64,000 nt of DNA from Branchiostoma floridae (GCF_000003815.2 NC_049989.1:13729764-13793763), one strand, 5' to 3'. Positions 45,457 to 56,992 are shown, numbered from the stretch's first letter. A program made the numbers and translations. Notes: generated by a model not told the origin, from the sequence alone.

Positions 45457-45705
45457 TTATCCCTTCAAGCCCTTAGCTGTGCAATGGTGGCAATGGAACC
45501 AAGTCCAGACGGACTCCACAACACAGGCTGGTATTAGCGCGTCTACAGGCATAAAATCCCCGGTCTTTACATTGGATTTCATCCTTGCAAAGTCCCCGAC
45601 TGTGCAATGGAACCAAGTCGAGACGGTCTCCATGGCTTTTGCATTTATTGGCGCGTCTACAGGCACGAAATCTTCCATGAAATATAAGAGAGATACAGAT
45701 TGCAT
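45457..45705 (-). CDS. Uncertain ORF with an internal protein repeat
   Basis: A minus-strand frame of about 82 codons contains DFVPVDAPINAKAMETVSTW followed by FHC, then DFMPVDALIPACVVESVWTW followed by FHC. That is a tandem duplication of about 40 residues, and the DNA is duplicated too. I do not recognise the family. It could be an exon with two small repeats or a translated DNA duplication. No clear splice acceptor was identified. Confidence 0.2.
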   Translation of the reverse strand: MQSVSLLYFMEDFVPVDAPINAKAMETVSTWFHCTVGDFARMKSNVKTGDFMPVDALIPACVVESVWTWFHCHHCTAKGLKG

Positions 45706-46019
45706 AATTTAATTTCTAATCAAGCCATTAATATATATTGAATACAACACGGTGTATTCCGTATCGCCCAAGGTATCAGCCCGACCGCGGGTCGGATCGC
45801 ACGACGGCCGAATTATCATTTCAAAAGTTTTCCTCTTGCTTGATAAGGTGATATCTCACTACACTTGAGGCACCGGTGCGGCACTGTGGGGTTCGTTCAC
45901 GGAGGCACTGTTGTATTATTTTCGCTGACTTTTTTTTATAACTTAGATATTGCGTAATACGTATAAGTATGACTTAGAAGACAACAAAATACACAAAACG
46001 TTATAAAAAAATTCGTTCT

Positions 46020-46063
46020 TTATCTCTGAAATTCGTTGAGTAATCTTTTGAACCCCGCAGTGC
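46020..46063 (-). CDS. Possible C-terminal fragment beside the gap
   Basis: The minus strand reads TAGFKRLLNEFQR and then a stop. It could be the end of the exon that starts at 46630, if the N gap conserves the frame. That cannot be tested here. Confidence 0.2.
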
Positions 46064-46508
46064 NNNNNNNNNNNNNNNNNNNNNNNNNNNNNNNNNNNNN
46101 NNNNNNNNNNNNNNNNNNNNNNNNNNNNNNNNNNNNNNNNNNNNNNNNNNNNNNNNNNNNNNNNNNNNNNNNNNNNNNNNNNNNNNNNNNNNNNNNNNNN
46201 NNNNNNNNNNNNNNNNNNNNNNNNNNNNNNNNNNNNNNNNNNNNNNNNNNNNNNNNNNNNNNNNNNNNNNNNNNNNNNNNNNNNNNNNNNNNNNNNNNNN
46301 NNNNNNNNNNNNNNNNNNNNNNNNNNNNNNNNNNNNNNNNNNNNNNNNNNNNNNNNNNNNNNNNNNNNNNNNNNNNNNNNNNNNNNNNNNNNNNNNNNNN
46401 NNNNNNNNNNNNNNNNNNNNNNNNNNNNNNNNNNNNNNNNNNNNNNNNNNNNNNNNNNNNNNNNNNNNNNNNNNNNNNNNNNNNNNNNNNNNNNNNNNNN
46501 NNNNNNNN
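46064..46508. other. Assembly gap (445 N)
   Basis: Run of N. Any protein read across it is meaningless. Confidence 0.99.
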
Positions 46509-46630
46509 TTTAAGGCGAAAAAGAGGAACTTTGTTCGCCACAGCGCTGTTCCTTCTTCTACTACATGCCTTCAGGAAACCTGGTGCTGTTCGTATCGGAG
46601 GTTTTCGGAGTTTTGAAGCCTTTTGGGCGG
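46509..46630 (-). CDS. Possible exon interrupted by the gap
   Basis: On the minus strand a good acceptor (CACACCTGACTTCAG) is followed by an open frame reading AQKASKLRKPPIRTAPGFLK and then ACSRRRNSAVANKVPLFRLK up to the gap. The sequence is basic and coding-like, with only one of three frames open. The family is not recognised. No upstream exon was found. Confidence 0.35.
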
Positions 46631-46634
46631 CTGA

Positions 46635-47212
46635 AGTCAGGTGTGTTAGCAAGCTAAGCATTAGCAACGTACTATGTGTGTATGCCAACAATAGTGGGAG
46701 GGGGGCAATCCTAAATGTTTTACCTGTGTGTGCTTGGGGAATAGGTATAACCCAGTTTGCTAACGTTGCATGTAACTGTGCTGATTTCTGTAACTTCCTC
46801 ATTGCTGAGCCATTGCTGATCCATATTCTTGTTGAAAAGTTAGAAATAATAATTATATTGTTTTATGATTTATGGTATGATGATAGGTTGATATGCTATT
46901 TTAGATTTAAATTGCTTTAGAGATGAATTATAGAAACCAGTGATTTACAATACAGAGGGTCTGTGTGGGGTATACTGGCAATGCTAAACTCGAGAGTACT
47001 AGTACATGTAACCGCTTGACGGTAAATTCAGTAAGTACTAAGACCAACAACGCTTAACGGTAAATTCGGAAGCTTCCCAAATCCCAATGCATTCTGCAGG
47101 ACTCAATCACAAAGATGTCGCGGCCAAGCTATTGTGCCAAAACTGCTTATTTGTTAGGTGTGGAACCGGTGACAATAACACGTTTTGAACCAAGTGTATT
47201 TGATTTTGAGAG
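46635..47212. other. No gene recognised
   Basis: It contains two CGGTAAATTC units near 47018 and 47060, related to those at 14410-14530. Confidence 0.4.
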
Positions 47213-48080
47213 TACAGTCAAACCTGCCCGAGCGACCACCTCTTCTCAGCGACCACCTGGCCATTTCGACCGCTTTTTCTTGTTCCCGATTTTTTCCCCC
47301 ATTGACGTAAGCATTAACTGATTAAGCGACCTTTTCTCAACGACCACCTGGCCAATGCGACCGGCCCAAATTGGGCCCATAACGACCGCATCATTTTCAA
47401 AATTGAGGTCATTCATCGATTTTTTATGATAACTAGCGCAATTTTGTGCCGAAATCGTTGTAAGAAAATCCAAATTTAGCTGTTACAGAAGTTTTAAAAA
47501 AATCTATATCATTATAAAGTGAACGAATGCTGAAACGTACATATAGCCTCATACTTTCTTAAGAAAGATCTGTGTAGCTTATACCTTTTTAAGAAAGATC
47601 TGTACGTGTGAGTGCTTTTGTCCAACTGTACTGCACATTCACCCTTGGCGGTAAGTACGCTATCTAATCGGGACGTACCGGGCATCGAATTCGAAAGGTG
47701 CACCGTAGTTATTTCAGATCAAGAACATAGCGACGCATAAAGGGTTGTATGGTAACTGAGTGACAGCATCAAAGTTCCCTTACTGTCTAAAACGTTAGTG
47801 TACAAATACTTGAGCTTTAAAACACTGTATCGTATAAAAGCTTGATAAAAGCTTGGGGTTAGATTTACAATTTACAGTGTGTGTGTTGTATTTGTCATTA
47901 AAGACTTCGCTTCTTTGCGTGCGTGCAGTGTGCCTGCTATTTGCCATTAAACACAACGGAAACCATTTATACTTAGCATCGGGCATGTTTTGAGTCGATA
48001 TTCTTCTCAGCAACCACCTGTCCAAATCGACCGCTTTTTTCTGGTCCCCCGGGTGGTCGTCTTGGGCAGGTTTGACTGTA
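47213..48080. mobile_element. DNA transposon/MITE, TACAGTCAAACC family, full-length
   Basis: The left end TACAGTCAAACCTGCCCGAG is followed by CGACCACC. The right end GGTGGTCGTCTTGGGCAGGT is followed by TTGACTGTA. These make inverted repeats of about 28 bp bounded by TA. Inside, CGACCACCTGGCC-type blocks repeat near each end. It is 868 bp with no recognised transposase. Related pieces are at 1-64 and 22836-22996. Confidence 0.82.
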
Positions 48081-48193
48081 TATGATCTCCGAGGGTTATC
48101 TGACGTTGCCTCCACAGGTCTGCCTGTCATGAAGAAAGTCTCAATAACGTTTAACAATGGGTTCAGGATAACATATGACGTATTACGTAGAAT

Positions 48194-48620
48194 TAGAACA
48201 TGGCCACTACTCCTCAGCCAATCAGGTCCCTTCAATTACTGTGTTAAATATCCCCATAGTGCAGAAAATGTGGTACTATGAAAATGTGTCGTACTATGAA
48301 CTAATTTGCATAAAATAGAACCACACATTTTTTGTCGTACCATACGTTTTCTGCACCACAGGTCAGCTCACACTGTGCAAGCTAATTGTTCAGGGGATTT
48401 AAAAGGATGAAAACACCATCATTCTCACTAAATAACTCAAGTCATCTCTTCTTTTTTAAATATAATGCAATATTCTAAATATAAATTGCCCTTTATTCAT
48501 CCTGAGAAAAAAGAAGCGAATCTTCGGGCTATTGACTTTGCCTCGGTGTTAAAAGAAAAGAAACCCCCTTTTGGGCAGAGCGACCCTATCTGCCCATAGT
48601 AGCCCTTGTTTCATGTTCTA
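48194..48620. mobile_element. MITE with GTACTATGAA arms, copy 2
   Basis: The ends TAGAACATGGCCACTACTC and AGTAGCCCTTGTTTCATGTT followed by CTA share an inverted AGAACATG. The interior matches 24463-24715 block by block, with about 170 bp extra near 48390-48560. Non-coding. Confidence 0.8.
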
Positions 48621-49201
48621 AATATTACTTAAAACTTCCAATAACGTTTTATGAATGATATGCTGATAATGCTTAACATTAAATTAGAATGGGCTATCTA
48701 CGATATAACAGTGAATTAAAGTAGATAGTAATGGAAAAGGGCATGCAGACCCTCAATAGAAAGAAACCAATGCATGCATAACAAATTCTCAAATTCCTGT
48801 TCTCTGAACTAAAGGGTAGATATGTGATGATATAGAAGCAATGTACACAAGTACAAGTATAAGTGAGCAAGCTGGAACTCCAAACTTGTTGAATTCAGAG
48901 TCAGAGGGCTAGAAGCTAATAAAGTGTTTTAGAGACCTTTTTCAAAATGTCAGATCCATTGGGTAGTATTGTGTACACATTGATACATGGATCTATAGCC
49001 TAGGGGCTTAATATTGTCCATATATCACTCTGTGAGTACATGACATCCCTGTAAAAGTGAAAGGGATAACAGAAGTCTTTTCAGAGTTTTCTATCTTTTT
49101 TTTTTTCATTTCAGGAGTGCTCTCCAAAATATTTACACACAATCACCGAATCAGGGTTTTATCGAGGTTTTGTCTTGTTTCTCGTAAATAGTAAACTGCT
49201 T
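48621..49201. other. No gene recognised
   Basis: AT-rich unassigned DNA. AAAAGGGCATGCAGACCCTC near 48735 resembles AAAAAGGCATGCAGACCTTC near 14798, so part of it is a dispersed repeat. Confidence 0.4.
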
Positions 49202-49749
49202 TTAAAGGTCTACTACGCAGTTATTTGCGCTCAAATTTGAAATATTCTAGAACTAAGAAATCTCAGATTTACTACTACTTTTTGACACTTTTGTGTCATT
49301 ATTTCACGTTTGCAACGTAGAGAATTAGCCTACAAACATTTCGTCCTACGCGCGCTGTAACTTGTTGACCCCCCTAGTTAGGCACTGGTGAGAATTCAAA
49401 CAAGAATTAATCATCAACGGTTATTGGTCGGGAATCTCCGGTGAGTTCCGGGTGCGTCCGAAAGGTCACGGTGAACCACGTGACCAATCTCCGGGTAGGC
49501 TCGGGCAGACTCGGGACTACTCGGATTTCGTCGGTGAAGAAACAAAATGGCTGAAACCCAGCGCGGGCGTGCAGATTCCCCAGGTTTTCAAACGCGCTCG
49601 CACGGGGAAAATATCGACTCCTGACATGCCTTGAATAGTGTTCCATAACATGGTAGGCTTGATTCAACTTAACTATATAAAGAAATGGCCGGAAAATGGA
49701 TTTTTTGTTTTCAGTTTGAAGCGCAAATAACTGCGTAGTAGACCTTTAA
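49202..49749. mobile_element. piggyBac-type MITE with TTAA targets
   Basis: TTAA (49202-49205) is followed by AGGTCTACTACGCAGTTATT and TGCGCTCAAA. The right end mirrors it (TTTGAAGCGCAAATAACTGC, then GTAGTAGACC and TTTAA at 49745-49749). The arms of about 35 bp differ by one inserted base. TTAA duplication is the hallmark of piggyBac-family insertion. The interior is GC-rich near 49430-49620 but has no transposase. Confidence 0.88.
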
Positions 49750-50309
49750 GTAGAACCATTTTTTACATTAAATGGTAAAGTACATACATGTACATTTAGC
49801 TGTATTACCATAAGACTGGTACTGTAAGTCTGATCCACTTACACTGGGAATGACCCCTTAAGTTTTTTTTTAATGTACATGGAAGGTTCTTCAATTGTGT
49901 GTGCTCAAGGTGTTGATCATACATGTACCTCAGACATGGGACCTCTGGTTTTACATCCCCATCCAAGAGAACATCCCTTTAGCTGAACATTGGTACTTAT
50001 TTCAGCGTGCAAAATACCCACTTGCACACTTGCACATTGCAACCACTTTTTGCTTGGTGCAACTTACTTCTAAACTCAGAACTCAATTTTGTTGTCAATT
50101 TACTTGGAAGAAATAAATGGACTGAGGCAGATCCGTTTCATACCAGCCAAACATGTCTATTATGTATGTATGTACAGTGTATATGTATTGTACTTTTCCC
50201 CAAAAAAATTAGTGAATTGTAGGTGGTGCAACTTGAAATTCAGTTGTGCAACCTATTTTTGCCCCACTTTGTACACTGTGCAACCTGGCTCAGAAAAGTA
50301 TTTTGTACA

Positions 50310-50455
50310 CTGCTTATTTACACCTGGTTTAAGAGGGCATATAGGTGTTAATTACATGTACTTCTCCAAGGGCACAGCACTGGGGTCTGCTAGCTATATA
50401 GGGATTCAAACCCAGAACCTTCTAAGTCAATAGTCCTAACCACAAGACCACCTTT
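50310..50455 (-). mobile_element. tRNA-derived SINE, minus strand
   Basis: The minus strand reads AGGTGGTCTTGTGGTTAGGA (A-box-like), then GGTTCTGGGTTTGAATCCC (B box), then a GTGCCCTTGGAGAAG body. The spacing fits an RNA polymerase III promoter in a SINE head. The rest is short and diverged. Confidence 0.6.
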
Positions 50456-50469
50456 CTACCTAATAGATT

Positions 50470-51560
50470 TTATTGGGTCATCTCAGAAAACCAATGCTCA
50501 CCACCATTACATGATTCTGATCTTTTTTACATTGGACATCATGCCAATCTCTTGTCTGTGAACGAGGCATATAAGAATCAGCCCCAAATTTTTGTCTGTC
50601 TATGTATGTAGATTGTAGATCTATCCCTGGGAATAACCCAGTGTGTACCCAGTACAGCTACATTGTAGTACTAAAGGGTGTCATATTTGGACTGTGAACT
50701 GTCTCCCCGCTATTATCAGGTAACCAGGTGTTACCAGGTTATGCAAATATGAACACTAAAGGCAAGAGGTACACATTTAAGGCTTGAGGTGAGGAAAAAA
50801 TGCAATTTTATGCTGATCAACTTTTATAAGAAGTGCAGTCAGATTGAAATTTTGGTGCTGGCTTTGTGTTTTCTTGGAGGCTTAATTTGTGCACGTTACA
50901 TGTACAGTTGCTGAACAATGATGTGGCTTCTGTGTACAATGCTCAGTGATGTGAATCACAAAAATTCTTCAGTGCAGAGACAATAGTGCTATCTAGTATG
51001 AACCTCGAAACTGGTCTTTCAACATTCTTGAAGTTGAACCTATGGGACACTCCTTTGCATTTTGTTGAATGTTATGGGTGTGGCAACTGACGAGTTTAAA
51101 TCAGACTATTTAAGGTGGTTCTACAAGTATCGATTCTCAATAAAAACTACTGCCATTGTTTGCATAGCTGCTCCATTACACATATTTTGATAGTTGTAGG
51201 TGAATAATTAATGTAATTGGTACTTGTGCATGGTGACTCTATTTTTCCAAGTCATTACATTAAAAAGCTTTTTCAATATTCATGATAGTTAATCATTCTG
51301 TACCTTGTAAACATACAAATTGACTTACTAGTATAATGTTATTATAGTATGTACATTAGTGGGATTAGATGTAATGATAGACCTATTGACCATCTTTGTT
51401 GATAGCTGGCAGTGACAGGTCTAAGTTGATATAGGGTAAACTGTTATCTAACTATTTATCTGGCCTTGTACTAGTATATATTATAATATAATATGTTGGC
51501 CAGAAAGCAATTATCTTAGATTGCATGTTCTTTTGGAGTACTTGTACCATCTTTGCACAA
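50470..51560. other. Upstream flank of NUDT9, no exon recognised
   Basis: AT-rich DNA with no recognised coding sequence. If NUDT9 has an upstream exon, its position could not be decided. Confidence 0.4.
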
Positions 51561-51569
51561 CTTGATATT

Positions 51570-51650
51570 TTTGTGTGTGTGTTTTGTGTGTGTCTGTGTG
51601 TGTCTCTTCCTGTGTATGTGTGTGTGTGTGTGTGTGTGTGTTTGTTTGTC
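51570..51650. repeat. (TG)n microsatellite
   Basis: Interrupted TG array, purest at about 51614-51642. Confidence 0.9.
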
Positions 51651-51887
51651 TGTGGGTATTGCCAGCATAAGTCTACAGGCAGTGGGTGGATCGTTTATGA
51701 TACACATGTACTTTGCAATAGGTGGGTACAGGAAAATGAAGAACAAGTTTGAAAAAGAGCCTCCTAGCAGCTTTGCATGTTTGGTACTTTGATATTTTAA
51801 TTTGTTACACAGTCATGACAAAATTGAATGACTTCAGCCTTCTAACAGCACCTCCTTTTATATGTATGTACCACAGGTTACTGGTGT

Positions 51888-54800
51888 ATGGGCCAAGGTT
51901 GCAGTTCAGCCTCTCCAAGTGTTACATATTCTCGTTGTGCCATGTCGTCTACTCACTGTGCAAAGTTCGTCCACACGAAAACTCGGGCCTCGCCGTACCC
52001 GCGGTCCGAACGGAAACGGCAGATGTTCACGGATGACCTGGTGAAGTGGGACGTAGATTTCCCAGAGTACACACCAGAGGAGTATACGGCACCATCGGTG
52101 GCTAAGGGACCAGTATGGGCCGACCCACCGGCAGGGTAAGAAGATTTCTTTCGATCTTGAGACAATTTTGAGTTTTTTTTCAAAACAATCTTGAGGTTTT
52201 TAACAACAATCTTAAGATCTATCACTATACACCATAGTATCAGAAAGTCTCAAGATTCGTTGAAATGATACTCAAGATTTTTTACCATATATCTCAAGAC
52301 ATGGGACTTTTTCATTTTTAGCAACTTTCAAAATATTTTGAGATTTTTGCAAAGCATCCTAAGATTTTTCTAAAAAATCTCAAGATTGAGTCAACATTTT
52401 AAAATCAAGTCAAAATATCTCAAGATTAAGTCAAAACATCTCAAGATCAAGTCAAAATATCACAAGATTAAGTCAAAACATGTCAACATCAAGTCAAAAT
52501 ATCTCAAGATCAAGTCAAAATATCTCAAGATTAAGTCAAAGCATCTCAAGATCAAGTCAAAACATTTCAAGATTTAACACAAAATCTCAAGATCTTTGGT
52601 ATAAATCTCAAGATTTTTTTTTATTTTCAACGATGTATCATTATGGTCTGTACCAGAAATGTTTCTCACAAAGTATCAGATATGTAAGTTTAAGCTGTAA
52701 AAGGCTCGGCTCAGTCTAATAATTTTCTCGCTGTTATACAGAAATAAGATTTACTTAACATTTTCTGATAAAACATCAGAAAATTATCTCTTTTTGTTAA
52801 CAGATTGGTTTTATCATTGAAGATTATTCAGGATAAGCTGCAATCTACAAAATGTAATAATGCACGACAGGCACAAGGTCCTATTCTTGCATTATTTATC
52901 GTTGACATGTTTTTACTGTTAATGTGTCTGTTCTCCCCAGTAATCTGGACTCGGTAAAGTGGAACCAAATGGATGGCAAAGTGAACAGGGAGAGTTTCAC
53001 AGATCAGTACAAGATAATCAATGGTTTACCAAGGTAAGAACTCAAGGTAAAAATGTTCATAAGCTTAGATTTGATCAACCGTTACCCTATTGTTACATAG
53101 CCAATTGTAATCTAATGGCATTATGCATTGTTTTAATTATAGTAGAGTTTTCTTTTACAACCAGTTAATATTACCGCAGCTGATGTTTCGATGTCTATCA
53201 GAGACATCTTCCTCAGAGCTTCTAACTGAAGTTCTGCTTTTTGCCGCTATTTGTAGCAAATTTAGACGGCACTTTTGGGGGAAAGAACACAATCTCAATT
53301 GTGGCTCAGTTTTTTATGTCCATGCTGTTCTGTGATCTAAAAACTGAATTTTTATTGTGATAGATAGCTCTCAAAGATTCTTGATTTTTGCATAATTCAT
53401 TGGTGTTGTGTTGTCCATAAAAGGAATCCTATGGGACGGACAGGGCTGAAGGGTAGAGGACTGCTGGGAAAATGGGGACCAAACCACGCAGCTGATCCCA
53501 TCGTAACAAGGTGGGTGCTATAGTTTGTATTTAATAATAGTAGCAATATTTTATATGTTTCAAGAAATTGGACATAGTTATGTGTGTAGAACACAACGCA
53601 TTTCCAGACTTCCCAGCATTCCCAGAACAGAAAACCTAACAATACCAGTTACATAGAATGATATTGCACGGGATTTGCCCAATTTTTGTAACAAGATATA
53701 CCTTACATGTCCACATTCGCCATCCAACTAATTGACAATATACACATTTAGAATAAGGGTTCAGTATTGGACAAAAGCATGGCCCACATTTTCCAGCAAA
53801 CTTAACACCTAACATAACAGCCATGGTCCATTGATGATCACTTAACCAGGCACACACCACCATGCACTTTCCACTGCTGCTTGAGTTTTCTTCCGTTTTG
53901 TCCAACTTTCCAACAAACTAAGGAGTGGAACCAAATGTGATTTAACACGTTGTCCTGTTCTGTTGCTGACCCAGGTGGAAAGTATCATCCTCAGGACAGG
54001 TAGAGAAACACCCAAAGTCAGGGGACCCCATCCTTCAGTTTGTGGCTATCAAGAGAGGGGACACAGGAGAGTGGGCTATACCTGGGGTGAGTATGAACAT
54101 GCACTGAACTTATAATTATGCTTTACAAGCCATACTGTTACAGAATGATTTACACTTCAATAGAGGCTGTTTGTAGGGGTTATGCTGGTGAATTGAACAG
54201 TATAGGTTTGACTCTTCCAGATTCAATGGTTACCATTGAATCTGGAAGAGTCAAACCTATAAATTTGTATGCTTTGATTGAACAAATGAAGGAATAAATG
54301 TTAGAATAAATGATGACTGACTGAATGAATGAATGAATGTAAGAATAAATCTGATGAATGATGACTGAAGTAAATGTTAGAATGAATGTTTTAATGTAAG
54401 AATGGATGAATGGATGGATGGATTCCTTTATTGTGGTATTCAGGATGGATGGATGGATGGATGAATGTTAGAATGGATGTCTGATCGATGATTGAATTAA
54501 TGAGATTATGCACATCTAAGAGTTTCTGCACATAGAATTATCCATTATTTAAATTTACTTGAAGCAGAAATCTAATGACTGTTCCATGGCTTGTTTGCAC
54601 CACAGGGTATGGTTGATGCGGGTGAGACAGTTTCGTTGACATTGAAGCGGGAGTTCGGAGAAGAAACGATGAACTCGCTACTCGCTACCCCTGAGGAGAA
54701 AAAGGAAATAGAGAACAACTTAGCCAAGCTGTTCAGTCATGGGGCAGAGGTCAGTTTTAAAACAAGGATTTTCAGTTTGAATTCCAGTAAAACAACACTT

Positions 54801-55489
54801 GTGATACAGATTTAGCATGTAATACACGTACCTCAAATTAAAACATACAGATTTAGCATGTAATACACGTACTTCAGATTAAAACATCATAAAACAATAC
54901 ATTAGATTATGTGGATTATCTTTTAAGATTTGAAATCAACTTGTTTTTCTGTGCAATATATGAGATACATTCTCCCTTCGTAATAATTTTCTATTGCAGT
55001 TATATATTTTCCATAATTTTATGCTAATAACATTCACCTTAGAGTGACAGGAAGTGATAAGTAGACACATAATGTTACTGGGTAATGAAAATCTTGTTTG
55101 CAGAATCATCAATGACCTACAATTAAATCAGACTCAAGAGAAACTCTCAATATTTCACTTGAGATCTTCAAACTCTTGGTTTTGTATGTTGTTACAGTTC
55201 CCTTGCTGGTCAGATCTGGTATCACGGTACATGTATTGTGCCTACATTTCCCATACAGGTGTATAGAGGCTACGTTGACGATCCCCGCAACACAGACAAT
55301 GCCTGGATGGAGACCATAGCTGTCAACTTCCACGACGAAGAGGGGAACAGTGTGGCGCGATTTAACCTCCAAGCCGGCGATGACGCTAACGCTGTGGCGT
55401 GGATGGACGTTGGCAGCGAGCTCTGTCTCTTCGCCAGCCACACACACTTCCTAAAGAAGGTGGCAGAACTTAGGAAAGCACACTGGTAA
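51888..55489 (+). CDS. NUDT9: ADP-ribose pyrophosphatase, NUDT9-type Nudix hydrolase
   Basis: Hydrolyses ADP-ribose to AMP and ribose 5-phosphate. The vertebrate enzyme is largely mitochondrial. Exons 51888-52135, 52941-53033, 53424-53510, 53975-54086, 54606-54749 and 55259-55489 have AG/GT borders and matching phases, giving 304 residues (human 350). Seen: RASPYPRSE near the N-terminus, GPVWADPP, the [20 protein letters not shown] block (114-133), [17 protein letters not shown], the Nudix box G181-x5-E187-x7-R195-E196-F-G-E199-E200, and [16 protein letters not shown] (232-247). Catalytic REFGEE is intact. The start is uncertain: the exon opens after an AG at 51876 and the frame is open upstream. 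M19 (51942) lines up with the start of the short vertebrate isoform. The alternative is the NUDT9-like tail of a TRPM2 channel, but no channel exons were seen upstream. Confidence 0.93.
52186..52620. repeat. Minisatellite in NUDT9 intron 1
   Basis: About 20 variants of ATCTCAAGATCAAGTCAAAA occur, most regular (15-30 bp steps) from 52370 to 52570. Open frames read as [15 protein letters not shown] come from it and are not genes. Confidence 0.92.
54201..54261. repeat. Perfect palindrome, 30-bp arms and 1-bp centre
   Basis: The left arm TATAGGTTTGACTCTTCCAG continues to ATTCAATGGT. The right arm ACCATTGAATCTGGAAGAGT continues to CAAACCTATA, the exact reverse complement with one T between them. 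It lies in NUDT9 intron 4. Confidence 0.92.
54290..54480. repeat. (TGAA)n/(GGAT)n microsatellite region
   Basis: Interrupted GAATGAATGAATG and GGATGGATGGATGGAT arrays in NUDT9 intron 4. Confidence 0.85.
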
Positions 55490-56760
55490 CAGTGTTTATA
55501 TTCAACGCATGTATTGTTAGGCATATCTGTGAAACTCACTCTCTTTTTACATAGGATTCAAAACTAAGTACATGTAATCGGTTTAGGTATACATCAATGA
55601 AAAAGTCATCTTCAAGATATAATTGTGCTTGTGCAAGACTGTGCATTAAAACTTACCTGATTTTTAGACTTATCCAATTCTATACATACAAATGTATGTA
55701 AGTTTATAGTGCTGTATATATAATTGACTCTATGGCAGGTATACTATGTTATGTTGTATGACATATTTCATAATTGTTATTAGTTTCAAGCTGTCATGTC
55801 TCTTTCGTGTGATGTTAGGAGCCGTTAAGAACATCACAGTACATAGTGTACTTTCAGGTACTATGTGTTTTTAAAAGTAGTCTCTTTTCCGAATGAAAGC
55901 TCAATCTGTGTTGGTAAATTCCATAGTGAAAAGTTTAAACTTTTCACTAGTCTCTTTTCATTGTTAAAACCCCGTTCCACAAGAGGCTGACTATTGCCTA
56001 GTGGAAAGAGGGCTAGCCTATATGCAAGTTTGTAGCACTTTTGTGGTGGAATAAGTAAACACCTACTAATATAAATGTATATCTTGAAAGGAGAGATTTT
56101 AGTTACACATATTACCCAGATAAAATATTTTCTGAAAAAAAAAAAATAGATGTCCAGAATAGCATGAAAATGTGTCTTCCCAGATATTTAGCTCAGTGGA
56201 AGACCTGTTATACAAGTTGGTGTGATTTTGGTACTGTATAATGATCATGTACCACATTCTTCTATCTGTTTCTAATGTGTTTGGTGTTGAAGGTCTCAGT
56301 ATGTTAAAGAATGTCCTATGTCATTTTCCCACACTGTCTTCCTTGCCATTTGTAAGTTCACTATTAAATGTGGCAATGACAGAAGTACTCTTAATGCATG
56401 CGCAAATAGCAATATTACTCAAGCAACTGGATATGATTTTGGAAACGGTCGTTTCAGGTAGAATCCACTACATTTTGTCAGTGACACTGAGGTCTTGGAT
56501 ATCTTAATGCATGTTGCTGCGTATGAAGAATGGTGTTCACAGCTTGCCAATAAAAGTATATATATAGCATATAGCAAGTTGTGAAAGTGCAAAACATTCA
56601 GGGCTAAAAAATGTGAAGTGTGAGAATACATGTACTATGTATTGTGACGGAGGGTTGATGCTATATCTCAATCGGGCTATAAGGAATTCATCTGTGTTGA
56701 ACTTCATCAATGACATAATCAGTAGAACTCAAGAAACTTCACTCACTGAAATTTTTGACC
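55490..56760. other. NUDT9 3' UTR candidate and flank
   Basis: AT-rich DNA after the NUDT9 stop. The inverted pair AAAAGTTTAAAC and GTTTAAACTTTTC-like words occurs near 55928-55946. No coding exon is recognised. Confidence 0.4.
56549..56554 (+). terminator. Candidate NUDT9 polyadenylation signal
   Basis: AATAAA about 1.06 kb after the NUDT9 stop codon, followed by TG-rich DNA. Earlier ATTAAA variants (about 55625) are also possible. Confidence 0.3.
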
Positions 56761-56763
56761 AAG

Positions 56764-56992
56764 TACTGTAAATTCGAAACTTTTGCAGTGTTTTAATGTT
56801 CACGGTCTTCGCGGCGGTCGCTTCACCACGAATTAAATACCACCGTGAACATTTTTCCATAGCAATAAGAGACTACAGTACATGGTGCTACAGTGAACTT
56901 AAAATCACCACGAAAAGTCCTTTTTCCCGCTACCGTGAAATTAAATCTCTGCGAACTTAAAATTTCTATTAAATGCATGACATTGTGCAGTA
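56764..56992. mobile_element. MITE, TACTGTAAATGCA family
   Basis: It begins TACTGTAAATTCGAAAC and contains CTTCGCGGCGGTCGCTTCAC and a mirrored CCCGCTACCGTGAAATTAAA. It ends in a degraded TAAATGCATGAC...CAGTA. It is a diverged copy of the family at 16528 and 26926. Confidence 0.75.

Noticed and set aside
46020-46920. ORFs of 260 and 294 codons spanning the N run
   Set aside because: Most residues are unknown and the gap length may be arbitrary. Only the flanking pieces were considered.
52386-52577. Lysine-rich [13 protein letters not shown]
   Set aside because: Translation of the AAGATCAAGTCAAAA-type minisatellite in NUDT9 intron 1.
51877-55489. TRPM2 channel rather than NUDT9
   Set aside because: Only the Nudix part was found. 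The GPVWADPP and GEWAIPGG blocks and the aligned internal methionine fit stand-alone NUDT9 better. It is kept as an alternative in the entry.
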